DNA of 64,000 nt from an uncultured Eubacterium sp. GTDB taxonomy: Bacteria; Bacillota; Clostridia; Lachnospirales; Lachnospiraceae. The DNA lies in NCBI GenBank assembly GCA_910580075.1, contig CAJTVR010000013.1, forward strand, positions 1 to 64,000. Direction: 5' to 3'. The position numbers and the translations under genes are program-made. Below, in pieces: positions 8,789 to 17,978 of this stretch (its first letter is position 1; each line of letters starts with the position of its first letter). The notes beneath the pieces were generated by a model. It made no database searches. It was not told the DNA's origin and saw nothing but the letters and a program-made list of their open reading frames with translations.

Positions 8789-10933
8789 TTGAAGCAGTTA
8801 TTTTTATCAGTCAGTGACGGCTCCGTCAGCCTGGAAGAAACTCCGGCTCCGGCCGTCAGGGATCATACAGTTATTATAGAAACGCTGTATTCTGTCATCA
8901 GCGCAGGAACAGAGCGCACGCTTGCATCTTTTGGAGGAAAGAACCTGATCCAGAAGGCACTGGAAAGACCGGATCAGGTAAAAAAAGTGACCGAAAAAAT
9001 GTCTACAGACGGGATTCTGACAACCGTTAGTGCAGCATTCGGACGCCTGAAGGATCCGATGCCAATGGGATATACAGCTGTAGGCAGGGTAAAAGAAACC
9101 GGGGCGGGTGTCACAGAGCTGTCTGCAGGAGATCTTGTGGCAGCTGTGGGCCAGGCTTATCACAGTGAGGTGAACCGTGTCGGAAAAAATCTGGCAGTCA
9201 GGGTGCCGGAAGAGATCAGGGATATTCGGCAGGCAGCTTTTGCTGCCCTCGGCGGTATTGCACTGGAGGGAATCCATCAGGCGGAAATTATTCCGGGAGA
9301 GACGGTGGCAGTCATCGGCCTGGGACTGCTGGGGCATATTACGGCCCGGATTCTTGATGCTTACGGATGCGGTGTCATTGGATTTGATGTGGCGGATAAG
9401 ACGCTTCCAGATACGAGGCTCATGGCTTTTTTGAATTCCAGGGATGATAAGGCCCCAGAGCTGGCAAGATCACTGACCAGGGGGCGCGGCGTGGATAAAG
9501 TCATTATTACGGCTGCCACGGATTCTAATGCGCCAGTCGAACTGGCACAGCAGATTACAAGAGACCGGGGCACGATCTGCATGATTGGTGTTACGAAAAT
9601 GGAGCTGGATCGCAGGCCGTTTTATGAAAAGGAATTAAGTTTTAAAATCGCAAGATCCTATGGTCCGGGAAGATATGACAGCAGCTATGAAGAAAATGGA
9701 ACGGATTATCCGCTCGGCTACGTCCGGTTTACAGAAGGACGGAATGTGGAGGAATTTCTAAGGCTGCTGGCAGAGAAGCGTCTGGAGCTGTCGGATCTGA
9801 TCACACACGTTGTGCCGTTTTCGCAGGCGGCGGATGCCTATGAAATGATCACAAAAAATCCGCAGAAGGAAACGTATCTTGGCGTACTTTTGGAATATGG
9901 GCCGGATGAAGCGAAGTGGGACTGCGTTGTAAAGAATCAGGCTTTTTTAGCAGCAGGGAAAAAGAAAACAGGAAAAAAGCAGATGAACCTCGGTCTGATT
10001 GGAGCGGGGCTGTTCGCACGCACCACCATGCTTCCTGTTATGAGAGAAAGCGGCCTGTATCATTTTACCGGGCTTGCTGCAACGGGCGGCATAGCGACAG
10101 CACAGGCGAACCGGATGTTTCCGTTTGCATATACGGCAAGTGATTACCGCAGGCTGCTGGAGGACCCGGAAATTGACCTTATCGCCATTTCTACCCAGCA
10201 TAACAGCCATGCAAAGTTTATTGTGGAAGCGATGGAAGCCGGAAAACATGTTTATGTAGAAAAGCCTCTGTGCCTGACGCTGGAAGAACTGGACCAGATT
10301 GAGGAAGCTTATGAAAAAAATGATGCAGAGCTGTTCTGCGGGCTGAACCGCAGGCATGCGCCGCTTATCAGGCAGATCAGAAAAGAACTGAAGACAGACC
10401 GTATTCCGGCTGTTTATGAATATGTTGTAAATGCCGGATATATTGCGCCGGAGCACTGGACACAGGATGCGAAAAAAGGCGGCGGGCGCATTATCGGGGA
10501 AGCCGTGCACTTTATAGATACGCTGCAGAGCCTGGACGGGAGCAGGCTGGCGGGGCTGGATGTCCTGTTTGCGCACAATGATGCGTATCCGAAGAAGGAT
10601 AATGCGGTCATTACGCTGCAGTTTCAGTCCGGGGCAGCTGGGAGTATTTTATATACTTCCATGGGGAGTAAGAAATATCCGAAAGAGCAGCTGCGGGTGT
10701 TTAGCAGCGGGGCTGTGTATGAGCTGGATAACTATGCGGGGCTGCAGAAGTATGGAACCAGCAGGCATGGTACGGTCAGGATGAAACAGGATAAGGGGAT
10801 TCTGGCACAGTACCGGTATATTTATGATGTGCTGCGGGGGAAGAAGCAGAACCGGGCAGTATGGGATGCGTTTGTGTCACACAGGATGCTGCTGGAGCAG
10901 ATTTCTGCAAAACATGCGAAGCAGTTTAAGTGA
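8789..10933 (+). CDS. Bi-domain oxidoreductase: zinc-alcohol-dehydrogenase-like plus Gfo/Idh/MocA
   Basis: This 714-residue fusion has two dehydrogenase halves. Residues 1 to about 370 follow the medium-chain dehydrogenase fold (SAGTERTLASFGGKNL near the start, cofactor loop VAVIGLGLLGHI). Residues about 395-714 form a Gfo/Idh/MocA oxidoreductase (LGLIGAGLFARTTMLP, then VYVEKPLCLTLEELD with the EKP motif). The start is TTG 8789 after GAAAGGA. Fusions of this kind are known from polysaccharide loci with heparinase-like and WecC genes, where an oxidation and re-reduction or epimerisation of a sugar nucleotide is suspected. The exact reaction is unknown. Confidence 0.85.
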   Translation: MKQLFLSVSDGSVSLEETPAPAVRDHTVIIETLYSVISAGTERTLASFGGKNLIQKALERPDQVKKVTEKMSTDGILTTVSAAFGRLKDPMPMGYTAVGRVKETGAGVTELSAGDLVAAVGQAYHSEVNRVGKNLAVRVPEEIRDIRQAAFAALGGIALEGIHQAEIIPGETVAVIGLGLLGHITARILDAYGCGVIGFDVADKTLPDTRLMAFLNSRDDKAPELARSLTRGRGVDKVIITAATDSNAPVELAQQITRDRGTICMIGVTKMELDRRPFYEKELSFKIARSYGPGRYDSSYEENGTDYPLGYVRFTEGRNVEEFLRLLAEKRLELSDLITHVVPFSQAADAYEMITKNPQKETYLGVLLEYGPDEAKWDCVVKNQAFLAAGKKKTGKKQMNLGLIGAGLFARTTMLPVMRESGLYHFTGLAATGGIATAQANRMFPFAYTASDYRRLLEDPEIDLIAISTQHNSHAKFIVEAMEAGKHVYVEKPLCLTLEELDQIEEAYEKNDAELFCGLNRRHAPLIRQIRKELKTDRIPAVYEYVVNAGYIAPEHWTQDAKKGGGRIIGEAVHFIDTLQSLDGSRLAGLDVLFAHNDAYPKKDNAVITLQFQSGAAGSILYTSMGSKKYPKEQLRVFSSGAVYELDNYAGLQKYGTSRHGTVRMKQDKGILAQYRYIYDVLRGKKQNRAVWDAFVSHRMLLEQISAKHAKQFK

Positions 10934-10962
10934 TTAGCAATTCAGTTCCGGAGGATAATAGA

Positions 10963-12324
10963 ATGTTTGATAAAATGGCTGTCTACAGCCGTCTTCCAGT
11001 CTGGGGACAGAATCTGGCCTGCTGTCTGGAAGGAGAAAGAATCATCCGTACGAGATATGGAAAGCTGTTTTGGAATTTGCTGGAAGGTTATGAAAAGCAT
11101 GGTACATGGTCATATGAGCATTTGTGCGAATACAGAGACAAAAAGCTCCGCAGAATGATCCGGCATTGCTATGATACCGTACCATATTATAGAGGACTGT
11201 TTCATGAAGGAGGCATTAATCCAGAGAGTATCCGAAGGCTGGATGACCTAAAAGTGCTGCCGCTGCTGACAAAGGAAATTGTAAATAGAAATCCTGAGCA
11301 GTTTATTTCATCTGCAGTGCCGCGAAGAAAAATGCTTACAGCGCATACCAGCGGAACGACAGGAGCTGGATTTATATTTAAGACAACGCAGAGGGCGCAG
11401 TGCGAACAGTGGGCAGTGTGGTGGCGATACCGAAGGAGACTGGGAATCCCATTCGGTACATGGTGTGCACTATTTGGCGGACGCAGTGTGGTTCCGGCTG
11501 TGCAGAAAAAACAGCCGTTTTATAGAATCAATAAGCCGGGAAGACAGATTTATTTCAGCTCTTATCATATGAATGAGAAATATATGGATTCTTATGTAAA
11601 TGCACTGGAACAGTACAGGCTGAGCTGGATACATGGTTATCCGTCTTCCATTGCTCTGTTAGCCCGTTATATGACAGACCGTAACAGAAAGCTGCCGTAT
11701 CAGATCAAATGGGTTACAACAGGTGCCGAAAATTTACTGGAGCAGCACAAAGAAGCTGTTTATGATGCATTTGGTGTGATTCCTTACCAGCATTACGGTA
11801 TGTCGGAGGGAGTTGCAAATCTGTCAGAAGATAAAGAACATGTATATCGGATAGATGAGGATTTTGCATGTACAGAATTTTTAACGGACAGGACGCATGC
11901 ATCCTGCCGGATAGCCGGTACAAGCCTTACGAATTTTGCAATGCCGCTGGTAAGATATGATACAGGCGACTTTGCGGTAGTGGAAAATGGCAAAAGAAGT
12001 GCAGTCTTATCAGTTGACGGACGCAGAGAGGATTATCTTGTATTAAGCAATGGAGTAAAGCTGGGAAGGCTTGACCATATTTTTAAAGATATGAAAAATG
12101 TGAAAGAGGCACAGATCAGGCAGAATCAGGCAGGGAAAATAAGATTTTTGGTAGTGAAAGGAATACATTATATGAAGGCAGATGAAGGCCGTCTGCGCCA
12201 GGAAATTGAGAGCCGTCTGGGCAGGGAGCCTTACCAGATACACTATGTGCAGAAAATAGAGAAGAATAAATCAGGAAAACTACGCTTCGTAGTTTCTGAG
12301 ATGCAGGAACAGACAAATGATTAA
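10963..12324 (+). CDS. PaaK/CapK-like adenylate-forming enzyme
   Basis: This 453-residue AMP-binding protein belongs to the phenylacetate-CoA-ligase family. The phosphate-binding loop is TAHTSGTTGAGFIFK. HYGMSEGVANLSE forms the adenylate site, VRYDTGDFAVV the hinge block, and IEKNKSGKLRFV carries the C-terminal lysine. I chose ATG 10963 because GGAGG lies just upstream; the open frame begins at GTG 10930. CapK relatives occur in many capsule loci and probably activate an acid for attachment to a sugar. The substrate is unknown. Its stop overlaps the start of the DUF362 gene. Confidence 0.85.
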   Translation: MFDKMAVYSRLPVWGQNLACCLEGERIIRTRYGKLFWNLLEGYEKHGTWSYEHLCEYRDKKLRRMIRHCYDTVPYYRGLFHEGGINPESIRRLDDLKVLPLLTKEIVNRNPEQFISSAVPRRKMLTAHTSGTTGAGFIFKTTQRAQCEQWAVWWRYRRRLGIPFGTWCALFGGRSVVPAVQKKQPFYRINKPGRQIYFSSYHMNEKYMDSYVNALEQYRLSWIHGYPSSIALLARYMTDRNRKLPYQIKWVTTGAENLLEQHKEAVYDAFGVIPYQHYGMSEGVANLSEDKEHVYRIDEDFACTEFLTDRTHASCRIAGTSLTNFAMPLVRYDTGDFAVVENGKRSAVLSVDGRREDYLVLSNGVKLGRLDHIFKDMKNVKEAQIRQNQAGKIRFLVVKGIHYMKADEGRLRQEIESRLGREPYQIHYVQKIEKNKSGKLRFVVSEMQEQTND

Positions 12325-13678
12325 AGAGAATGAGGTTCTTGTTTACCGGCAGATTCCATCATATGAGTACCTGAAACAAAATGCAGAAAATGTTCAAAGG
12401 GAATATTTAGACAGGATTCTGGATGTTATCAAACCTGGGGATAAGGTTGTATTAAAGCCGAACTGGGTAAAAGAGAGTCATATGTACCGGCCAGGCGAAT
12501 GGGATTATGTTATCACACATCCTGCATTAATTCAAATTGTGCTGGAAAGTGTGCTGCACAGACTTAACGGGAAAGGGGAAGTGTGCATTGCCGATGCGCC
12601 GCAGACAGATTCTGATTTTGAGCAGATTGTTAAGGAAACAGGTATTTTAAAAATAATCAGACAGCTGCAGAAATCAACAAAAGTAAAAATAAGCTGTATT
12701 GATCTGCGGGAAGAAAGATGGTTTTACAAAGAAGGTATTATTGTAAGACGTAAAAAGCTGTTCGGAGATCCGAAAGGATATGTAAAGGTTAATTTAAAAG
12801 ATAAAAGCGAATTTTATCAGAAAACCTGTAAAAATTATTATGGCGCTGATTATGACATGGAAGAAACAAGGAAATATCACAATGATAGAAATAATATCTA
12901 TGTCATGTCGGCAACTGTTTTATCAGCGGATGTTTTTATCAATCTGCCAAAGCTGAAAACCCATAAACTCGGCGGTGTTACAATCTCAGCCAAAAATCTG
13001 GTAGGGACCTGTGTCGTTAAGAATTCCATACCGCATCATACGCTTGGTTCACCAGAGACAGGCGGTGATAAGTTTATGAAACAGACATCGAAAAACAGCA
13101 GTGAAACAGCGTTGAAGGGAACAGCTTTGAAACTGCTGAAAGCAAAAAATCCAGTGATTAACTATCCGTTCATTCTGATTAAAAAAGCAGCCGGTCTGTT
13201 TTTTGGAAGTCCCAGGGAAGATGTCGTTCGCAATGGAGCCTGGTATGGGAACGATACCATCTGGCGTTCGGTGATTGATCTGAACAAAATTCTTCTTTAT
13301 GCAGATAAACAGGGCAGGATGCACAGGACACAGCAGAGGAAATATATCAGTATAGTAGATGGGATACTGGGCGGGGAAAAGAAAGGGCCGATGGAGCCGG
13401 ACAGAAAGGAAGCCGGGGTGCTGATTATGGGTGTTAATCCCATTGCAGCAGATACGGCGGGAACTGTTCTGATGGGATTTGACTACAGGAAAGTGCCATC
13501 AGTGATAAACGGGTATTACAGTACCGGCCTGCCACTGGCTGGTTTTAAGCCGGAACAGCTGAAAATTATTTCGAATGAAAAGTCATGGGAAAAGGGACTG
13601 GATGAGTTTAAGCGGGCGGATACGCTTGCATTTGAACCGCATTTTGGATGGAAAGGGCATGTGGAGCTGGATGAATAG
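12317..13678 (+). CDS. DUF362-domain protein
   Basis: This 453-residue protein opens with the DUF362 pattern: KPGDKVVLKPNWVKES, then DYVITHPALIQIVLE and VCIADAPQTDSDF. A later block reads VFINLPKLKTHKLGGVTISAKN, and near the end comes VNPIAADTAGTVLMGFDY. No iron-sulfur cysteine motif is visible, unlike some family members. DUF362 genes often sit beside PaaK-like and ATP-grasp genes in exopolysaccharide clusters. Their biochemical role is unknown. It overlaps both neighbours by eight bases, which suggests translational coupling. Confidence 0.8.
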   Translation: MIKENEVLVYRQIPSYEYLKQNAENVQREYLDRILDVIKPGDKVVLKPNWVKESHMYRPGEWDYVITHPALIQIVLESVLHRLNGKGEVCIADAPQTDSDFEQIVKETGILKIIRQLQKSTKVKISCIDLREERWFYKEGIIVRRKKLFGDPKGYVKVNLKDKSEFYQKTCKNYYGADYDMEETRKYHNDRNNIYVMSATVLSADVFINLPKLKTHKLGGVTISAKNLVGTCVVKNSIPHHTLGSPETGGDKFMKQTSKNSSETALKGTALKLLKAKNPVINYPFILIKKAAGLFFGSPREDVVRNGAWYGNDTIWRSVIDLNKILLYADKQGRMHRTQQRKYISIVDGILGGEKKGPMEPDRKEAGVLIMGVNPIAADTAGTVLMGFDYRKVPSVINGYYSTGLPLAGFKPEQLKIISNEKSWEKGLDEFKRADTLAFEPHFGWKGHVELDE

Positions 13679-14882
13679 GGGTATGCTGCACCGGAAAGCA
13701 GGAAGGTCTGCAATTATAAACATTGAAACGCACCTGATCAGATACAATGGGCATGTATATGCTGAAAGCCTGATGGATTCTATGTTTTGGCAGAAATATC
13801 TGAATGTATTTGACCGCTTATATGTGCTTGCGAGGATGAAAGTATATGAAGGCGAAGATCTGAAGCAGTGGATTGTTTCTGATTACAAAGGGGTTCATTT
13901 TCTGCCTTTGCCAGATTACAGAGGGCCGAAAGGTTATCTTTTAAATTATATAAAACTATGCAGATGTGTTAAAAATTATGCTTTATCCAGCAGAAATATT
14001 ACCTGTGCAATTATCCGTTCGCCCAGTCCGTCTGGCTACCGGTTTTTAAAATACTGGAAAAAAACAGGCAGGCCATACGGAATGGAAATCACATCCAATT
14101 TATCGGACAGCTATTATTACAGTACCGGCCTGCTGCATTCTGTGATCTATAAAAGACTCCATATACAGACAAAGAGATATGCCAGGGAGGCCAGTGGAGT
14201 TGCCTATGTAACCAAAAAGGTTCTTCAGAAAATATACCCGGCAGATGGCATTCAGGAAAGCTATTCCTCCCTGGATCTGCCACAGAGGCTGTTTTACCGG
14301 AGGCCGGCATTGAAAAAGAAGAAAGATGAATATGTCCTGATTCATGTTTCAACGCTTGCCCTGGATGTAAAAGGAAATGAGGAATTTTTTCAGGTACAGA
14401 AAAAACTCATGGACCAGGGATACCAGGTCCGCTCTGTCGTTGTCGGAGGCGGACGCCTGCGCGGCTATTATGAACAGAGGGCAGAAGAGCTTGGACTGTA
14501 TGAGCATACAAGGTTTACAGGGCATATCAGCGGGAAAGATGACCTGATGAAGGAGCTGAGGAAGGCAGACATTTTTTTATTCCCAACGCTTTCCGAGGGG
14601 CTGCCAAGAACCGTGATAGAGGCAATGGCAAATTCCCTGCCGTGTGTGTCATCTGACATACCAAGCCTGAGGGAACTACTAGAGAGGCAATGGCTCTGTG
14701 CTCCCGGGAATGTGGACGGGCTTGCAGAAAAGGTGAAAAAACTGATTGACCATGTGGAGCTGTACAATGAGACAGCAGGGCGCAATTACCATGCTGCCGG
14801 GGATTATGAATACAGTGTTTTAAATGAAAGGCGGAGCAGGTTTTATGAAATGCTCTGCCAGAAAAGCGGAGGTACAAACTAA
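13671..14882 (+). CDS. Glycosyltransferase family 4
   Basis: This GT-B glycosyltransferase has about 403 residues. The C-terminal domain carries LIHVSTLALDVKGNEEFFQV, RFTGHISGKDDLMKELRKAD and the E-x7-E region FPTLSEGLPRTVIEAMAN, which binds the nucleotide-sugar donor. The frame is open from 13575. GGAG upstream of ATG 13671 makes that the likely start, overlapping the end of the DUF362 gene by eight bases. Its acceptor and donor cannot be read from the sequence. A short alternative start at 13683 is possible. Confidence 0.85.
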   Translation: MNRGMLHRKAGRSAIINIETHLIRYNGHVYAESLMDSMFWQKYLNVFDRLYVLARMKVYEGEDLKQWIVSDYKGVHFLPLPDYRGPKGYLLNYIKLCRCVKNYALSSRNITCAIIRSPSPSGYRFLKYWKKTGRPYGMEITSNLSDSYYYSTGLLHSVIYKRLHIQTKRYAREASGVAYVTKKVLQKIYPADGIQESYSSLDLPQRLFYRRPALKKKKDEYVLIHVSTLALDVKGNEEFFQVQKKLMDQGYQVRSVVVGGGRLRGYYEQRAEELGLYEHTRFTGHISGKDDLMKELRKADIFLFPTLSEGLPRTVIEAMANSLPCVSSDIPSLRELLERQWLCAPGNVDGLAEKVKKLIDHVELYNETAGRNYHAAGDYEYSVLNERRSRFYEMLCQKSGGTN

Positions 14883-15770
14883 TGAATCTGGTATTAAAAG
14901 CATTCAGGAGGCCATGGCTGGTCCTTCCATATTTAGTTGTGAAATTCGGAAAATACATGGATGATGAAACATATATCAGGCTGCTGTATTTTCTGAGAAA
15001 CGGAAAATGGCTGGACCTGGACAGGCCGGTAACGTATTTTGAAAAAATCAACTGGATGAAGCTGCATGACAGAAGGCCGGAATATACCGTGATGGCAGAT
15101 AAGTACCGGTGCAGGAAATATGTAAGAGACAGGATCGGGCATGAGTATATCATTCCGCTCGTTAGGGGGGGGGGTATGGGAAAATGCCGGCCAGATAGAC
15201 ATTGAGGCGCTTCCAGAACAGTTTGTGCTAAAAACCACGCATGACGGGGGAAATACGTATATCTGCGAAAATAAGAAAACATTTGATTTTGAGAATGTGA
15301 AACGGAAGCTGAATAAAGCATTAAAACGGAATTATTATTACCTCAGCCGGGAATGGCCGTATAAAAACATTAAGCCAAAAATTATCTGTGAAAAGTACCT
15401 GCCAGGCATTGTAAACCGGAATTACAAATTTTTCTGTTTTAATGGGAAAGTCCGGTTTCTGTATGTGGCCCCATACAGGGAGACGACAGCAGATTACTTT
15501 GACGCGCAATTCCGTCATTTAGACGGAATCCATAATGCCTTTCATACTCAGGCTCCTGTGCCGCCCCGGAAACCGGAGAATTTTGAAAAGATGAAAGAGC
15601 TGGCAGAAAAACTGTCAGCAGGCTATCCGCAGATGAGGGTTGATTTTTATGACGACCACGGGAAGATTTATTTTGGCGAGATTACTTTTTTTCAGGAAGG
15701 GGGATTTGCCCCGTGGGTTCCAGATGAATGGAATTATAAATTTGGAGAATATATAGATTTGGGAATGTAA
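14882..15770 (+). pseudogene. TupA-like ATP-grasp protein, frameshifted in a run of ten Gs
   Basis: Two overlapping frames together encode one ATP-grasp protein of about 295 residues. Part one (14882-15205) ends EYIIPLVRGGGMGKC. Part two continues from 15176 as VWENAGQIDIEALPEQFVLK and TTHDGG, as in TupA-like ATP-grasp enzymes, and closes with MRVDFYDDHGKIYFGEITFF. The shift occurs in ten consecutive Gs at 15165-15174. Removing one G restores a single frame. TupA relatives ligate amino acids or polyglutamate to polymers, so it probably decorates the polysaccharide. It is either off by slipped-strand phase variation, mutated, or a sequencing artefact. ATG 14882 overlaps the previous TAA and follows GGAGG. 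Confidence 0.85.
15165..15174 (+). repeat. Poly-G10 tract at the ATP-grasp frameshift
   Basis: Ten Gs lie in a row inside coding sequence, the longest G run I noticed in the window. The reading frame breaks exactly here. Confidence 0.95.
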
Positions 15771-15833
15771 AGCAAATTATGAATTTCATATTCTTATAGA
15801 ATGGAGAAAACAGTTAAAGGATGTATACATGGG

Positions 15834-16904
15834 ATGGGCAGGATTGTTTTTGCGATTGATACAAATGGAAGCGGAGGGGCCGAAAGGGTTATTTCTGTTT
15901 TAGCGAATTGGTTTTCGGCACATGATCAGGAAGTAACAGTGGTTAATTCTGACAGGGATTCTGATTTTTATAAATTTAACGATAACATAACAGTATACAA
16001 GCTGGATATCATGTTATTTAATAAATACAAAAGATGTTTAAAGAAAATTTATTTTTTTACAGATTATTTTCGCAGAGTAAGACCTGATGCTGCCGTAGTG
16101 TTTTTAGAAGCAATGGAGATTCCTGTTATTCTGGCAGGAATATTAACGCATACGAAAATAGTCACGTCTATTCGGGATGCGGATATTTCTACAAAAAGAA
16201 GTACAATGCTGTTCCGCCGTATTTTTTATCCCCATATTGCAGGTGTAGTTTTTCAGAATCATTTCATGATGCAAAAAAAAGAATATCAGAAAACAAACAA
16301 ACCGCACGTTATTTTAAACCCGCTTTCAAAAGAAACATATTTTGATGTTCCTCCTGTTTCTTTTCAAGACAGAAAGAAATGGATTATCCATACGGGCCGG
16401 CTTACACAAGTGAAAAACCAGAGACTTCTTATAGATGCATTTTTACTGTTCTGGAAAAGCCGCCCGGACTATGAGCTGCATATTTTTGGGGAAGGGGAAC
16501 TGGAAACAGAACTGTGCGGACACATACGGCGGCTTGGAATGGAAAAACATATTTTTTTGGACGGTGTGCACAAAGATGTGATGAAAGAGCACAAAGATGC
16601 AATGATTTATGCCTGTACGTCCAGAAGCGAAGGATTTCCGAATGCAATAGCAGAAGCTATGGCAAATGGAATGATTGTTGTAACAACAGATTTTGAGCCG
16701 GGAACGGCATCTGAATTTATTGAGCATAACAAGAATGGATTTATCGTGCCGGATGATTCTCCCGGGGCATTTGCCAAAACAATGGAATGTGTAATAAAAA
16801 TGGGAGAAAAAACAGACCAGATTGCGCAGGAGGCTATCAAAATACGCGGACTGCTGGATTTAAACCGCATCTGTGAACAATGGAAGGCGGCATTGAATTT
16901 GTAG
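15834..16904 (+). CDS. Glycosyltransferase family 4
   Basis: This glycosyltransferase has about 356 residues. The N-terminal signature is FAIDTNGSGGAERVISVLAN, the glycine-rich loop typical of GT4 enzymes. The C-terminal domain has IIHTGRLTQVKNQRLLIDAF, LDGVHKDVMKE and the donor-binding CTSRSEGFPNAIAEAMANG. The frame is open from ATG 15801, but AAAGGA lies about 12 bases before ATG 15834, where the conserved domain starts. Base composition becomes visibly more AT-rich from here on than in the genes before 15.8 kb, which suggests a cassette boundary. Confidence 0.85.
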   Translation: MGRIVFAIDTNGSGGAERVISVLANWFSAHDQEVTVVNSDRDSDFYKFNDNITVYKLDIMLFNKYKRCLKKIYFFTDYFRRVRPDAAVVFLEAMEIPVILAGILTHTKIVTSIRDADISTKRSTMLFRRIFYPHIAGVVFQNHFMMQKKEYQKTNKPHVILNPLSKETYFDVPPVSFQDRKKWIIHTGRLTQVKNQRLLIDAFLLFWKSRPDYELHIFGEGELETELCGHIRRLGMEKHIFLDGVHKDVMKEHKDAMIYACTSRSEGFPNAIAEAMANGMIVVTTDFEPGTASEFIEHNKNGFIVPDDSPGAFAKTMECVIKMGEKTDQIAQEAIKIRGLLDLNRICEQWKAALNL

Positions 16905-16954
16905 CTTATAGACGGGCTGATATTTAATAATATAGAAAAGAGATGGGAGAGAAC

Positions 16955-17947
16955 ATGGGTTACGAAAATGTATCGTTTCCAAAAGATTCACTGTTCGTTA
17001 TCACAGGCGGTGCAGGCTTCATCGGTTCTAACTTGTGTGAGGCAGTTTTAAGGCTTGGCTGCAGGGTCCGCTGTCTGGATGATTTATCTACAGGGAAGCA
17101 GGAAAATATAAGACTGTTTGCGGAAAATGCAGATTATGAGTTTGTTAAAGGTGATATAAAAGATCTGCAGACATGCATAGATGTCTGCCAGGATGCGGAT
17201 TTTGTCCTGCACCAGGCAGCATGGGGATCGGTTCCAAGGAGCATTGAGAAGCCTTTATTCTATTGTGCGAATAATATTACAGGTACTTTAAATATGCTGG
17301 AAGCGGCAAGGCAGAATAAGGTTCGCAAGTTTGTGTATGCATCCAGTTCGTCTGTCTATGGGGATGAGCCAAATCTCCCTAAAATAGAGGGAAGAGAAGG
17401 GAATCTGCTTTCACCTTATGCTGTCAGCAAACGTGCGGACGAAGAATGGGCACAGCAGTATACAAGGCATTATGGCCTGGATACATACGGACTTCGTTAT
17501 TTCAATGTATTTGGAAAGAGGCAGAATTCGAATGGTGCATATGCAGCAGTTATTCCCAAATTCATCAGGCAGATGATGAATGGACAGACACCAGTTATTC
17601 ATGGGGATGGAAGACAGAGCAGGGATTTTACTTATATTGAAAATGTGGTTGAGGCGAATCTCAAAGCATGCCTGGCTGGCCATAATGCGGCAGGAGAAGT
17701 TTACAATATAGCTTATGGAGGCAGAGAGTGCCTTTTGGACATATATGATATACTGGCTGATGTTTTGGACTATAAAGACAGCAGCGGTAACTGCCTGGAG
17801 CCTGTTTTTGGACCGGAAAGGGCCGGAGACATTAAACATTCAAATGCGGATATCAGCAAGGCCAGGCAGATGCTGGGATATGAGCCGGACTGGCCTTTTG
17901 CTTTGGGAATCAAAGAAGCCATTAAGTGGTATAAAGAAAATTTGTAA
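16955..17947 (+). CDS. NAD-dependent epimerase, UDP-GlcNAc/GlcNAcA 4-epimerase type
   Basis: This extended SDR epimerase has about 330 residues. The motif FVITGGAGFIGSNLCEAVLR binds NAD, SSSSVYGDEPNLPKIEG carries the catalytic serine, and SPYAVSKRADE carries the Tyr and Lys of YxxxK. RYFNVFGKRQNSNGAYAAVI resembles WbpP/TviC/Gne enzymes. I chose ATG 16955 for the GGGAG upstream. It directly precedes a TviB/WbpO-type dehydrogenase. As in Vi-antigen synthesis, the two could make UDP-GalNAcA. That pathway is inferred from the pairing. Confidence 0.85.
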   Translation: MGYENVSFPKDSLFVITGGAGFIGSNLCEAVLRLGCRVRCLDDLSTGKQENIRLFAENADYEFVKGDIKDLQTCIDVCQDADFVLHQAAWGSVPRSIEKPLFYCANNITGTLNMLEAARQNKVRKFVYASSSSVYGDEPNLPKIEGREGNLLSPYAVSKRADEEWAQQYTRHYGLDTYGLRYFNVFGKRQNSNGAYAAVIPKFIRQMMNGQTPVIHGDGRQSRDFTYIENVVEANLKACLAGHNAAGEVYNIAYGGRECLLDIYDILADVLDYKDSSGNCLEPVFGPERAGDIKHSNADISKARQMLGYEPDWPFALGIKEAIKWYKENL

Positions 17948-17978
17948 TTACAGCCGGGACAAAACAATGGAGGGTACA

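Noticed and set aside
14527..15321. 264-codon minus-strand frame opposite the glycosyltransferase and ATP-grasp genes
   Set aside because: It is a shadow of two supported plus-strand genes, with no start signal and low-complexity composition.
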